From Streptomyces sp. NBC_01775 (GTDB lineage Bacteria > Actinomycetota > Actinomycetes > Streptomycetales > Streptomycetaceae), in assembly GCF_035917675.1 (NCBI RefSeq), contig NZ_CP109104.1, forward strand, positions 2,046,001-2,110,000: a stretch of 64,000 bases of DNA, in the 5' to 3' direction. This document shows, piece by piece, positions 35,295 through 43,505 of this stretch. The first letter of the stretch is position 1, and each line of letters begins with the position of its first letter. Under the pieces are notes generated by a model. That model was not told the DNA's origin. It worked only from the letters and a program-made list of their open reading frames with translations, and ran no database searches. The position numbers and the translations under genes are program-made.

Positions 35295-36338
35295 ATGCTG
35301 CGCTTGCACTTTGCGGCAGGAGACCTGGCTCGCACGCACATCGCGGACGGGCCCGATCCACTCTGGGAGTCGGTGCTGAGCCTGCACCGGCTGAGGGAAA
35401 CACGACCGGAATCCGTCCTGCCGGGATGGCGGGAGCGGGTGCTGTGCCGCAGCTCGGAGCCGCTGCACCGGCTGCTGCAACTGGTGCCCGCGCGGGGGTA
35501 CTTCCCGGACTTCCTCACCCCGGCCGCGAGCGCGGCCGGCTTCGAGGAGGGGCTGGAGGCGGTGCTGTCCACCTCGCGGGGCCAACTGCGCGCGCAGGTC
35601 GGCACGCTGGCGCAGTCGGCGCCGCTCACGCCGTGGGCGCACACCCTCGGGGAGGGGCGCGCGGGGGCGCTGCGGGAGCTGGGCTCGGCGCTGCGGGCCC
35701 ATCGGCGGATCGCACTGGAGTCCTGCTGGTCACGGATCGCGGCCCGGGTGGAGGCCGACCGCATGTGGCGGTCCAGGGTGCAGTGGCTGCGCGGCACGGC
35801 GGAGATGCTCCGTACCTTCGAGCCGGCGATCCGGTGGCGGTCTCCGGTGCTGGAGGCCGACTATCCCGTCGATAAGGACGTGTGGCTGGAGGGGCGCGGA
35901 CTGCTGCTCGTCCCCTCCTACTTCTGCCACCGCACGCCGGTCGCCCTGGCCGATTCCGCCTTGCCGCCGGTTCTGGTGTACCCGGCGAGGATTCCCGATT
36001 GCCGGACCGTCGGGAAGCCGGCGCACGGGCCCGCCGGGCAGCGCGCCGGACGCGAGGAGCTGGCGCGGCTGATGGGCCACACCAGGGCGGCCGTGCTCCA
36101 GTCGCTCCGGGACGAGTGCACCACCAGTGAACTGGCGTGCCGCGCCGGGGTTTCCCTCTCCTCCGCGAGCGAGCACGCCTCCGTGCTGCGCGCTGCGGGC
36201 CTCGTCTCCAGCAGCCGACGCCGCAACACCGTCGAGCACGCGCTCACTTCCGTCGGGCTGGCGCTGCTGGACGACGGTGTCGCCGGGGGCCGCGGGCCGG
36301 TCCGCTGGGAGGGCGCCGGTGAACGGGCCGTGAGCTGA
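35295..36338 (+). CDS. Winged-helix (ArsR-like) transcriptional regulator, DUF5937 type
   Basis: A 347-residue regulator. The N-terminal two thirds (FAAGDLARTHIADGPDPLWESVLSLHRLR at the start) match the DUF5937 module found in Streptomyces regulators; the C-terminal ~80 residues are an ArsR-type winged helix (MGHTRAAVLQSLRDECTTSELACRAGVSLSSASEHASVLRAAGLV). The ATG at 35295 follows a GGGGG ribosome-binding stretch. It is divergent from the HTH-TM protein with 181 bases between, and converges on xdhC. Target genes unknown. Confidence 0.85.
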   Translation: MLRLHFAAGDLARTHIADGPDPLWESVLSLHRLRETRPESVLPGWRERVLCRSSEPLHRLLQLVPARGYFPDFLTPAASAAGFEEGLEAVLSTSRGQLRAQVGTLAQSAPLTPWAHTLGEGRAGALRELGSALRAHRRIALESCWSRIAARVEADRMWRSRVQWLRGTAEMLRTFEPAIRWRSPVLEADYPVDKDVWLEGRGLLLVPSYFCHRTPVALADSALPPVLVYPARIPDCRTVGKPAHGPAGQRAGREELARLMGHTRAAVLQSLRDECTTSELACRAGVSLSSASEHASVLRAAGLVSSSRRRNTVEHALTSVGLALLDDGVAGGRGPVRWEGAGERAVS

Positions 36339-36350
36339 CCGCACAACGGG

Positions 36351-37511
36351 TCAGCCCGCCGCCCTCTCTCCTTCGGAGCTGAGGGCGGCGGCCGGGCCCG
36401 GGTCGTGGTGGATCGGGGTGTGGGCCCCGTTGAGCGGGACGCCGGTGCCGCCGTGGCGGGAGGCGACGATCTCCGAGGCGATGGACAGCGCCGTCTCCTC
36501 CGGGGTGCGCGCGCCGAGGTCGAGCCCGATCGGGGAGCGCAGCGCGGCCAGCTCCAGCGGGGCGACGCCGGCCTCGCGCAGCCGGGCGAGGCGGTCGAGG
36601 TGGGTGCGCCGGGAGCCCATGGCGCCGACGTAGGCCACCGGGAGCCGCAGCGCGCGCTCCAGCAGCGGCACGTCGAACTTCGCGTCGTGGGTCAGCACGC
36701 AGATGACCGTACGGGCGTCCACATCTTGGGAGTCGAGGTAGCGGTGCGGCCAGTCGACGACGACCTCGTCGGCCTCCGGGAAGCGCTGGGCCGTGGCGAA
36801 GACCGGCCGCGCGTCGCACACGGTGACGTGGTAGCCGAGGAACTTGCCCACCCGTACCAGCGCGGCGGCGAAGTCGATGGCGCCGAAGACCAGCATCCGT
36901 GGCGGCGGCACGGAGGACTCCACCAGCACGGTGACGGGCTGCCCGCACCTGCTGCCGTCGGCGCCGATCGTGACGGTACCGGTGCGTCCGGCCTCCAGCA
37001 GGGCGCGGCCCTCGGCGGCGGCCGTGGCGTCCAGTTCGGGTGCCCCGCCGAGTCCGCCGTGCGGGTGCCCGTCGGCGTCCAGCCACAGGGCGCCGCCCAG
37101 CAGCGCGTCGGGGCCCTCGACGACACGTACGAGCGCCGCCGCGCGCCCCGCCCGGGCCTCGGCGACGGCGGCGGCGAACACGGGCCGCACCGGAGCGCAG
37201 GCCCGGACGGGGGTCACCAGGATGTCGATGATGCCGCCGCAGGTGAGGCCCACGGCGAAGGCGTCCTCGTCGCTGTAGCCGAAGGTCTGGCGGACGCTGA
37301 CGCCCGACTCCAGTGCCTCCTGGCACAGCTCGTAGACGGCGCCCTCGACGCAGCCGCCGCTGACGCTGCCGACGGCCTCGCCGTGCGTGTCGACGGCCAG
37401 CGCGGCGCCCGGCTGCCGTGGGGCGCTGCCGCCGACGTCGACCACGGTGGCGACGGCGAACTCCCGCCCCTCCTCGCACCAGCGGTGCAGTTGTGCGGCG
37501 ATGTCCAGCAT
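36351..37511 (-). CDS. xdhC: XdhC family molybdenum-cofactor insertion protein
   Basis: A 386-residue protein with an N-terminal CoxI/XdhC domain (FAVATVVDVGGSAPRQPGAALAV; GSVSGGCVEGAVYELC) and a C-terminal Rossmann domain (MLVFGAIDFAAALVRVGKFLGYHVTVCDARP). XdhC binds molybdenum cofactor, supports its sulfuration and loads it into xanthine dehydrogenase. The gene lies downstream of the dehydrogenase genes and the AzgA-type permease on the same strand, as expected for one xanthine-oxidation locus. Confidence 0.92.
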   Translation of the reverse strand: MLDIAAQLHRWCEEGREFAVATVVDVGGSAPRQPGAALAVDTHGEAVGSVSGGCVEGAVYELCQEALESGVSVRQTFGYSDEDAFAVGLTCGGIIDILVTPVRACAPVRPVFAAAVAEARAGRAAALVRVVEGPDALLGGALWLDADGHPHGGLGGAPELDATAAAEGRALLEAGRTGTVTIGADGSRCGQPVTVLVESSVPPPRMLVFGAIDFAAALVRVGKFLGYHVTVCDARPVFATAQRFPEADEVVVDWPHRYLDSQDVDARTVICVLTHDAKFDVPLLERALRLPVAYVGAMGSRRTHLDRLARLREAGVAPLELAALRSPIGLDLGARTPEETALSIASEIVASRHGGTGVPLNGAHTPIHHDPGPAAALSSEGERAAG

Positions 37512-37652
37512 GTGCGTTTCTCCTCGGCGGTGATACGGCCGGGTCTGCTCGGCGGTGGGACAGCCGGGCGGGGGCGCGGGCGGGCCTCTCTCCCGCCCGC
37601 GCTCCCTCCCGGCCCTTGGGACCAGTGGCCACGTGGCTACGTGCCTACTTGG

Positions 37653-39134
37653 CTACTTGGCCCCCAGCCACTGTTCGATCGGGTTGAGGGCGAAGTACGC
37701 CAGGAAGACGGCTGCCAGCACCCACATCAGCCATCCGGGCTCGCGGAACTTTCCCTGGACGGCCTTGATCAGAACATAAGCGATCACACCTGCGGCGATA
37801 CCGGCCGTAATGGAGTAGGTGAACGGCATCAGTACGGTCGTCAGGAAGACAGGAATCGACGTCGCCGGGTCGGTCCAGTCGATGTGCATGGCGTTGGTCA
37901 TCATCATCGAGCCGATGACGACCAGCGCCGCCGCTGCCACCTGCGGCGGGATCACCTGTGCGAGTGGCGTGAAGAACAGACAGAGCGCGAAGCCGAGCCC
38001 CGTGACAACGCTGGCCAGCCCCGTACGCGCCCCGTCGCCGACGCCCGCCGTGGACTCCACGAACACGGTCTGGCCCGAGGCGCCCGCGACACCGCCGGCG
38101 ACGCCCCCCGCGCCGTCGATGGCCAGGGCCTTGTTCAGGCCCGGCATGCGGCCCTTCTCGTCGGCGAGCCCGGCCTGCTGGCCGATGCCGATGATGGTGC
38201 CGATCGCGTCGAAGAACCCGGCGAGCACGAGGGTGAAGACGATGACGCCGACGCTGATCGCGCCCACGTCACCGAGCCCCTTGAACGAGACCGAGCCGAA
38301 CAGCCCGAAGTCGGGCGAGCTGACCAGCGAGCCGGATACCTCCGGCGCGTTCCGGCCGCCCCAGTCCTTCTTGTCCAGGCCGGCGAACTGGTGGACGAGG
38401 GCGGCCAGGACGGTGCCGCCGACAATGCCGATGAGGATCGCTCCCGGCACCTTGCGCACCTGGAGCGCGAAGATCAGCAGCACGGTGAAGGCGAAGCACA
38501 GCACCGGCCAGCCGGTGAGCATGTCGGAGGTACCGAGCTGAACGGGTTTCTCACCCGGCACCCCGCCCGGCCCGCCCATCGAGGTGACGAAGCCGGCCTG
38601 GACGAGGCCGATGAGGCAGACGAACAGTCCGATGCCCATGGTGATGGCGTGCTTCAGCGCCAGGGGGATCGCGTTCATGATGAGTGCGCGGAGCCCGGTG
38701 ACGACCAGCAGGATGATCACGCAGCCGTAGATGAGACACATCGCCCAGGCGTTGCCCCAGGTCATCTCGGGCACGACCTGGAAGGACAGCACCGCCGAAA
38801 CGCTCAGCCCGGCAGCCAGCGCGAGCGGGACGTTGCCGATGAAGCCCATGACGAGCGTGGTCGCCGCCGCGGCCAGCGCCGTCGCCGTGGTGACCTGCCC
38901 GCCGTCCAGCTTGTGCCCGGTGACATCGGGCACCGAAAGGATGACGGGGTTGAGAAGGACGATGTAGGCCATGGCCATGAAGGTGGTGACACCGCCACGG
39001 ATCTCACGGCCGTAGGTCGAGCCTCTGTCGGAGATGTGGAAGTAGCGGTCGAGCCACGAGCGTCCGGCGGGGATGCGCGAGCCGGAGCCCGCGTCCTCCG
39101 CCGACGTCGTCGGCCCTACTGTGGACTGGGGCAT
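37653..39134 (-). CDS. NCS2 family AzgA-type adenine/guanine/hypoxanthine permease
   Basis: A 493-residue transporter with about 12-13 membrane segments. The AzgA-branch motifs are GSTYGREIRGGVTTFMAMAYIV in the first segment, MGFIGNVPLALAAGLSVSAVLSF, and GASGQTVFVESTAGVGDGARTGLASVVTG. It imports purine bases by proton symport. Placement between the xanthine dehydrogenase genes and xdhC makes it the uptake component of this locus. An inverted repeat, ACCTCGG-N6-CCGAGGT, lies about 30 bases upstream of its start. Confidence 0.92.
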   Translation of the reverse strand: MPQSTVGPTTSAEDAGSGSRIPAGRSWLDRYFHISDRGSTYGREIRGGVTTFMAMAYIVLLNPVILSVPDVTGHKLDGGQVTTATALAAAATTLVMGFIGNVPLALAAGLSVSAVLSFQVVPEMTWGNAWAMCLIYGCVIILLVVTGLRALIMNAIPLALKHAITMGIGLFVCLIGLVQAGFVTSMGGPGGVPGEKPVQLGTSDMLTGWPVLCFAFTVLLIFALQVRKVPGAILIGIVGGTVLAALVHQFAGLDKKDWGGRNAPEVSGSLVSSPDFGLFGSVSFKGLGDVGAISVGVIVFTLVLAGFFDAIGTIIGIGQQAGLADEKGRMPGLNKALAIDGAGGVAGGVAGASGQTVFVESTAGVGDGARTGLASVVTGLGFALCLFFTPLAQVIPPQVAAAALVVIGSMMMTNAMHIDWTDPATSIPVFLTTVLMPFTYSITAGIAAGVIAYVLIKAVQGKFREPGWLMWVLAAVFLAYFALNPIEQWLGAK

Positions 39135-39235
39135 TTGCGCCGTCTCCCAAGGTTCATAGGGACACCTCGGCGAACACCGAGGTTTTGGGAAGCACGACCG
39201 GGGGACGGCCCGAGTCTTGCGTCTTTTCTTTTCCG

Positions 39236-39304
39236 CCCTGCCTGTTGCCGTTTCCCGAGGGGCCCGGGGGCGAAGCCCTCAACGGAAACGGCAAGGCGGC
39301 AGGG
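39236..39304 (-). terminator. Hairpin after the xanthine dehydrogenase Mo-subunit gene
   Basis: Arms 39236-39255 and 39284-39304 pair over about 18-20 bp with small bulges (core GCCGTTTCC with GGAAACGGC). It begins nine bases after the stop on the minus strand. No U-run follows, so partial termination or transcript protection is possible. Confidence 0.5.
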
Positions 39305-39312
39305 GGCGAGCG

Positions 39313-41718
39313 TCACACCTCGACGATGTGCTCCGGCCGGACAGGCACCCGCGGCAACGCGCGCCCCGTCGCGGCCCGGATCGCCGCCAGTACAGCGGGA
39401 GTCGACGAAAGCGTCGGCGCCTCCCCCGCCCCCCGCAGCCCATAAGGCGCATGCTCATCCGCGAGCTCCAGCACATCGACCGGAATGGTCGGGGTATCGA
39501 GAATGGTCGGGATCAGATAGTCCGTGAAGGACGGGTTACGGACCTTCGCCTGGGCGTCGACCACGATCTCCTCCATCACGGCGAGCCCGAGCCCCTGCGC
39601 GGTACCGCCCTGGATCTGGCCCACCACGGCCTGCGGGTTCATCGCCTTGCCGACGTCCTGGGCGCAGGCCAGTTCGACGACCTTGACCAGCCCCAGTTCG
39701 GTGTCGACCTCGACCACGGCGCGGTGTGCCGCGAAGGAGTACTGGACGTGGCCGAAGCCCTGACCTGTCGTCAGGTCGAAGGCCTCGGTCGGCCGGTGCC
39801 GCCACTCGTCCTCCACCTCGACGGGCTCGTCACCGAGCACGTCGGCCAAGGAGGCGAGCACCTCGCCGCCGTCGGTGACGACCTTGCCGCCCTCCAGCAG
39901 GAGTTCGGCGGTCGCCCACGCCGGATGGTAGGTGCCCAGCCGGGCGCGCCCGCGCTCCAGCACCCGCTCGCGCACCAGCTCGCACACGTGCTTGACCGCG
40001 CCGCCGGTGACGTAGGTCTGCCGGGAGGCGGAGGTCGAGCCCGCCGAGCCGACCCGGGTGTCGGCGGGATGGATGGCGACCTGGGTGACGCCCAGCTCCG
40101 TGCGGGCGATCTGCGCGTGGACGGTGATGCCGCCCTGTCCGACCTCGGCGGCGGCCGTGTGCACCATGGCGACCGGCTCGCCGCCGACTACCTCCAGCCG
40201 CACCCGCGCGGTGGAGTAGTCGTCGAAGCCCTCGGAGAAGCCGACGTTCTTGATGCCGACGGCGTAACCGACGCCCCGCACCACGCCTTCACCGTGCGTG
40301 GTGTTGGACAGTCCGCCGGGCAGCGCGCGTAGGTCCGTCTGGTTACCGCCGCCCTCGCCGACCGTCTCCCACTGCCGGTCCATCGGCAGCGGCATCGCCT
40401 TGACCCTGCGCAGGATCTCCGCGACCGGCGCCGGGGAGTCCACGGCCTGTCCTGTGGGCAGCACCGTGCCCTGGGACATGGCGTTGCGCTGCCGGAACTC
40501 GACCGGATCCAGGCCCAGTTCGGCGGCGAGTTTGTCCATCTGCGCCTCGTAGGCGAAGCACGCCTGGACCGCGCCGAAGCCGCGCATGGCGCCGCAGGGC
40601 GGGTTGTTGGTGTAGAGCGCGACGGCCTCGATGTCGACGTCGTCGATGACGTAGGGGCCCGCGCTGAGCGAGGCGGCGTTGCCGACGACGGCCGGCGAGG
40701 CGGAGGCGTAGGCGCCGCCGTCCAGGACGATGCGGCAGCGCATGTGGGTCAGCTTGCCGTCGCGGGTCGCCCCGTGCTCGTACCAGAGCTTGGCCGGGTG
40801 ACGGTGCACATGGCCGAAGAACGACTCGAAGCGGTTGTAGACGATCTTCACCGGCTTGCCGGTCCGCAGGGCCAGCAAGCAGGCGTGGATCTGCATCGAC
40901 AGGTCCTCGCGCCCGCCGAAGGCGCCGCCGACCCCGGCCAGGGTCATCCGGATCTTGTCCTCGGGCAGACCGAGGACGGGGGCGATCTGCCGCAGGTCCG
41001 AGTGGAGCCACTGGGTGGCGATGTAGAGGTCCACGCCGCCGTCCTCGGCGGGCACGGCCATGCCCGACTCGGGGCCGAGGAACGCCTGGTCCTGCATGCC
41101 GACCTCGTACTCGCCGCTGACGATCACATCGGCGCGGGCCGCCGCCGCGTCCGCGTCGCCGCGCACGATCGGCTGGCGGTGCACGATGTTGGGGTGCGGG
41201 ACGTGTCCGGAGTGGTGATCGTCGCGCCCGGGGTGCAGCAGCGGCGCGTCCTCGGCGAGCGCGCTCTCCTCGTCGTGCACGACGGGCAGTTCGCGGTACT
41301 CGACGCGGATCTTGGCCGCGGCGCGGCGCGCGGTCTCCGGATGGTCGGCGGCCACCAGCGCGACGGGCTCGCCGTGGTGGCGGACCCGGCCGTGGGCGAG
41401 TACGGGCGTGTCCTGGATCTCCAGTCCGTAGTTCTTCACCCCGGTCGGGAGGTCGTCGTAGGTCAGCACGGTGTGCACGCCGGCCTGCTTGAGGGCCTCG
41501 CCGATGTCGATGGAGACGATCTCGGCGTGCGCGTGGGGGCTGCGCAGGGTGCAGCCCCACAGCATGTCCTCGTGCCACATGTCCGAGGAGTAGGCGAAGT
41601 CCCCGGTCACCTTGAGGGTGCCGTCGGGGCGCAGCGGGGAGTCCCCGACGCCGCCCTGGGTCTCGGCGCCCTGCGCGAGCTGGGTGGGGGTGCGGGTGGG
41701 TCCCGTGGCGGAGGCCAT
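39313..41718 (-). CDS. Xanthine dehydrogenase, molybdopterin-binding subunit
   Basis: An 801-residue large subunit of the xanthine oxidase family that oxidises hypoxanthine/xanthine to urate. The N-terminal Ald_Xan_dh a/b hammerhead (LKVTGDFAYSSDMW) is followed by the Mo-binding domain: GVGGAFGGREDLSMQ, MRGFGAVQACFAYE, AEVGQGG, and near the C-terminus LRGAGEAP with the catalytic glutamate. The start at 41718 lies one base before the FeS-subunit stop. Electrons pass to the FeS and FAD subunits encoded upstream. Confidence 0.94.
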   Translation of the reverse strand: MASATGPTRTPTQLAQGAETQGGVGDSPLRPDGTLKVTGDFAYSSDMWHEDMLWGCTLRSPHAHAEIVSIDIGEALKQAGVHTVLTYDDLPTGVKNYGLEIQDTPVLAHGRVRHHGEPVALVAADHPETARRAAAKIRVEYRELPVVHDEESALAEDAPLLHPGRDDHHSGHVPHPNIVHRQPIVRGDADAAAARADVIVSGEYEVGMQDQAFLGPESGMAVPAEDGGVDLYIATQWLHSDLRQIAPVLGLPEDKIRMTLAGVGGAFGGREDLSMQIHACLLALRTGKPVKIVYNRFESFFGHVHRHPAKLWYEHGATRDGKLTHMRCRIVLDGGAYASASPAVVGNAASLSAGPYVIDDVDIEAVALYTNNPPCGAMRGFGAVQACFAYEAQMDKLAAELGLDPVEFRQRNAMSQGTVLPTGQAVDSPAPVAEILRRVKAMPLPMDRQWETVGEGGGNQTDLRALPGGLSNTTHGEGVVRGVGYAVGIKNVGFSEGFDDYSTARVRLEVVGGEPVAMVHTAAAEVGQGGITVHAQIARTELGVTQVAIHPADTRVGSAGSTSASRQTYVTGGAVKHVCELVRERVLERGRARLGTYHPAWATAELLLEGGKVVTDGGEVLASLADVLGDEPVEVEDEWRHRPTEAFDLTTGQGFGHVQYSFAAHRAVVEVDTELGLVKVVELACAQDVGKAMNPQAVVGQIQGGTAQGLGLAVMEEIVVDAQAKVRNPSFTDYLIPTILDTPTIPVDVLELADEHAPYGLRGAGEAPTLSSTPAVLAAIRAATGRALPRVPVRPEHIVEV

Positions 41719-41719
41719 C

Positions 41720-42250
41720 TCAGACCACCTCCGGCGCGCTGTCGGTGCGGGCGGCTGCCAGTCGTACGGCGTCGAGGATCTTCTCGTAGCCGGTGCAGCG
41801 GCACAGGTTGCCGGAGAGCGCCTCGCGGATGTCGGCGTCCGAGGGCTGCGGGTTGCGCTCGATCAGCTCGTCGGCGGCCACCAGCAGGCCCGGGGTGCAA
41901 AAGCCGCACTGCACGGCGCCGGCGTCGATGAACGCCTGCTGCACGGGCGCGAGCCGCGGATCGCCCTCGGACGAGCCGCTCTCCTTGCCGCCGTCCCGCT
42001 CCCGTACGTACTCGGGCAGCCCTTCGACGGTGACGACCTCGCGGCCCTCCACCTGCCCCGCCGCGACGAGACAGGCACAGACCGGGTCGCCGTCGAGGCG
42101 GACCGTACAGGAGCCGCACTCGCCCTGTTCACAGGCGTTCTTGGAGCCCGGCAGCCCCATGCGCTCGCGCAGCACGTACAGCAGGGACTCGCCCTCCCAC
42201 ACGTCGTCCGCCTCATGCCGCCGTCCGTTGACGGTGAATGTCACGCGCAC
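41720..42250 (-). CDS. Xanthine dehydrogenase, [2Fe-2S] subunit
   Basis: A 176-residue ferredoxin-like subunit. CEQGECGSC plus a downstream Cys make the plant-type [2Fe-2S] cluster; CGFCTPG and CRCTGYEKI bind the second cluster in the helical domain. An unusual charged stretch, RERDGGKESGSSEGDPRLA, lies between the two domains. I placed the start at the GTG at 42250 because GGAGG lies six bases upstream; it overlaps the FAD-subunit gene by ten bases. A GTG at 42244 is the alternative. Confidence 0.93.
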   Translation of the reverse strand: MRVTFTVNGRRHEADDVWEGESLLYVLRERMGLPGSKNACEQGECGSCTVRLDGDPVCACLVAAGQVEGREVVTVEGLPEYVRERDGGKESGSSEGDPRLAPVQQAFIDAGAVQCGFCTPGLLVAADELIERNPQPSDADIREALSGNLCRCTGYEKILDAVRLAAARTDSAPEVV

Positions 42251-43146
42251 TGTGCGCCTCCTTCGGTGGTACGGCCGATTCCGGTGGCGCGGTAGCTCTC
42301 CCAGATCCAGCCCAGGGTGCGGCGGGCCATGACGCCCACGGCGCGGCGGCGGTACGCGGCGCTGCCGCGCACGTCGTCGATCGGGTTGCAGGCGCCGGCG
42401 CACAGCTCGGCGAACTCGCGGGCCAGGGAGGGGGTCAGCGTCTTGCCGCTGTCCCAGAACCCGCCGTCCGCCAGCGCCGCCGTGAGGAAGTCCTCGGCGA
42501 TGCGGGCGCGCAGCGGGGTCGGGGCCGCCGAGCCGATGGCGGCCCGGACGGTGCGGGTCGCGGGGTGCAGCGCGATGCCGAAGGCGCACACGGCGATGAC
42601 CATCGCGTTGCGGGTGCCGACCTTCGAGAACTGCTGGGGCCCGTCGGCCTTCTTGATGTGGACGCGTTTGATCAGCTCGTCCTCGGCGAGCGCGTTGCGC
42701 TTCACGCCCGTGTAGAAGTCCTCCACGGGAATGAGCCGGGTACCGCGCACCGACTCCGCCTCGACCTCGGCGCCCGCCGCGAGCAGCGCGGGGTGCGAGT
42801 CCCCCGCCGGGGAGGCGGCGCCCAGGTTGCCGCCGACGCTGCCCCGGTTGCGGATCTGCGGGGAGCCGACGGTGTGCGAGGCCAGCGCGAGGCCGGGCAG
42901 CTCTTGGGCGAGCCGGTCGATGATCTTCGCGTAGGGCACGGAGGCACCGAGCCGAACGCTCTCCTCGCCGACCTCCCACTCGTGCAGCTCGCGGATCCGG
43001 TTCAGGTCCATGAGGTGGCCGGGGCGGCGGTGGTCGAAGTTGATCTCGACCATGACGTCGGTGCCACCCGCGATGGGCACGGCGGAGGGGAACTCGGCCT
43101 TGGCGGCGAGTGCCTCCTCCCAACTGGCCGGGCGCAGGAACTCCAT
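42241..43146 (-). CDS. Xanthine dehydrogenase, FAD-binding subunit
   Basis: A 301-residue CO-dehydrogenase flavoprotein-like subunit. FAD-binding motifs PIAGGTDVM and NRGSVGGNLGAASPAGDSHP are present, followed by the C-terminal CODH_FAD domain (KKADGPQQFSKVGTRNAMVIA). It accepts electrons from the FeS clusters and passes them on to NAD+. First gene of the xdh operon, overlapping the FeS-subunit gene, and divergent from the PucR regulator 359 bases away. Confidence 0.93.
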   Translation of the reverse strand: MEFLRPASWEEALAAKAEFPSAVPIAGGTDVMVEINFDHRRPGHLMDLNRIRELHEWEVGEESVRLGASVPYAKIIDRLAQELPGLALASHTVGSPQIRNRGSVGGNLGAASPAGDSHPALLAAGAEVEAESVRGTRLIPVEDFYTGVKRNALAEDELIKRVHIKKADGPQQFSKVGTRNAMVIAVCAFGIALHPATRTVRAAIGSAAPTPLRARIAEDFLTAALADGGFWDSGKTLTPSLAREFAELCAGACNPIDDVRGSAAYRRRAVGVMARRTLGWIWESYRATGIGRTTEGGAQCA

Positions 43147-43162
43147 GGTGTCTCTTCTCGGT

Positions 43163-43210
43163 GTGCCGGTCTTCGGGGGTGCCGGTCTTCAGGGGTAGCG
43201 GTCTTCGGAG
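43163..43210. repeat. 16-bp tandem repeat in the xdh operon leader
   Basis: Three head-to-tail units of GTGCCGGTCTTCGGGG type (43163-43178, 43179-43195, 43196-43210; the third is degenerate) start 17 bases upstream of the FAD-subunit start codon. They fall in the mRNA leader or over the promoter of the xdh operon. Confidence 0.7.
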
Positions 43211-43413
43211 GTGCTGGCGGGAGGTGTGGTCAGTACACAGACACGTACCCGCCCCGGTGCAGTCACTGAAAACATGAAGCGTTTGGCTGGTCGGCGTTCG
43301 GGTCTTGTAGATTCAGACGAAAGCCGGAAACCAGCAACCTCACGGCTTCCTCCCGGCAACTCGAAAGGCCGTGCCTCACATCGACCGGGCCCGGCTCCCC
43401 GTCCCCTCCCTCA
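43211..43413. promoter_or_regulatory. Divergent xdh / pucR control region
   Basis: No gene between 43147 and 43505; the central part must hold the promoters of both the xdh operon and the PucR gene. It includes an AT-richer patch at about 43264-43320 (GAAAACATGAAGCGTTT; TTGTAGATTCAGACG), the likely site for polymerase and for PucR. I could not define a confident -10/-35 pair. Confidence 0.4.
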
Positions 43414-43486
43414 CGACAGACAGCCCCCACGACAGACAGACCCACGGCAGCAGACCTCCGCGACAGACAGACCCGGCGACAGACAG
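43414..43486. repeat. Four CGACAGACAG direct repeats in the pucR leader
   Basis: CGACAGACAG occurs exactly at 43414, 43430, 43461 and 43477, at spacings of 16, 31 and 16. The last copy ends 19 bases before the PucR start codon, so the array is in the leader or core promoter. Confidence 0.75.
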
Positions 43487-43505
43487 AACGGCAGGCGAGG
43501 ACACG

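Noticed and set aside
36405..39527. A 1,040-codon plus-strand open frame over xdhC and the AzgA permease
   Set aside because: Same antisense effect; the minus-strand proteins have full family motifs.
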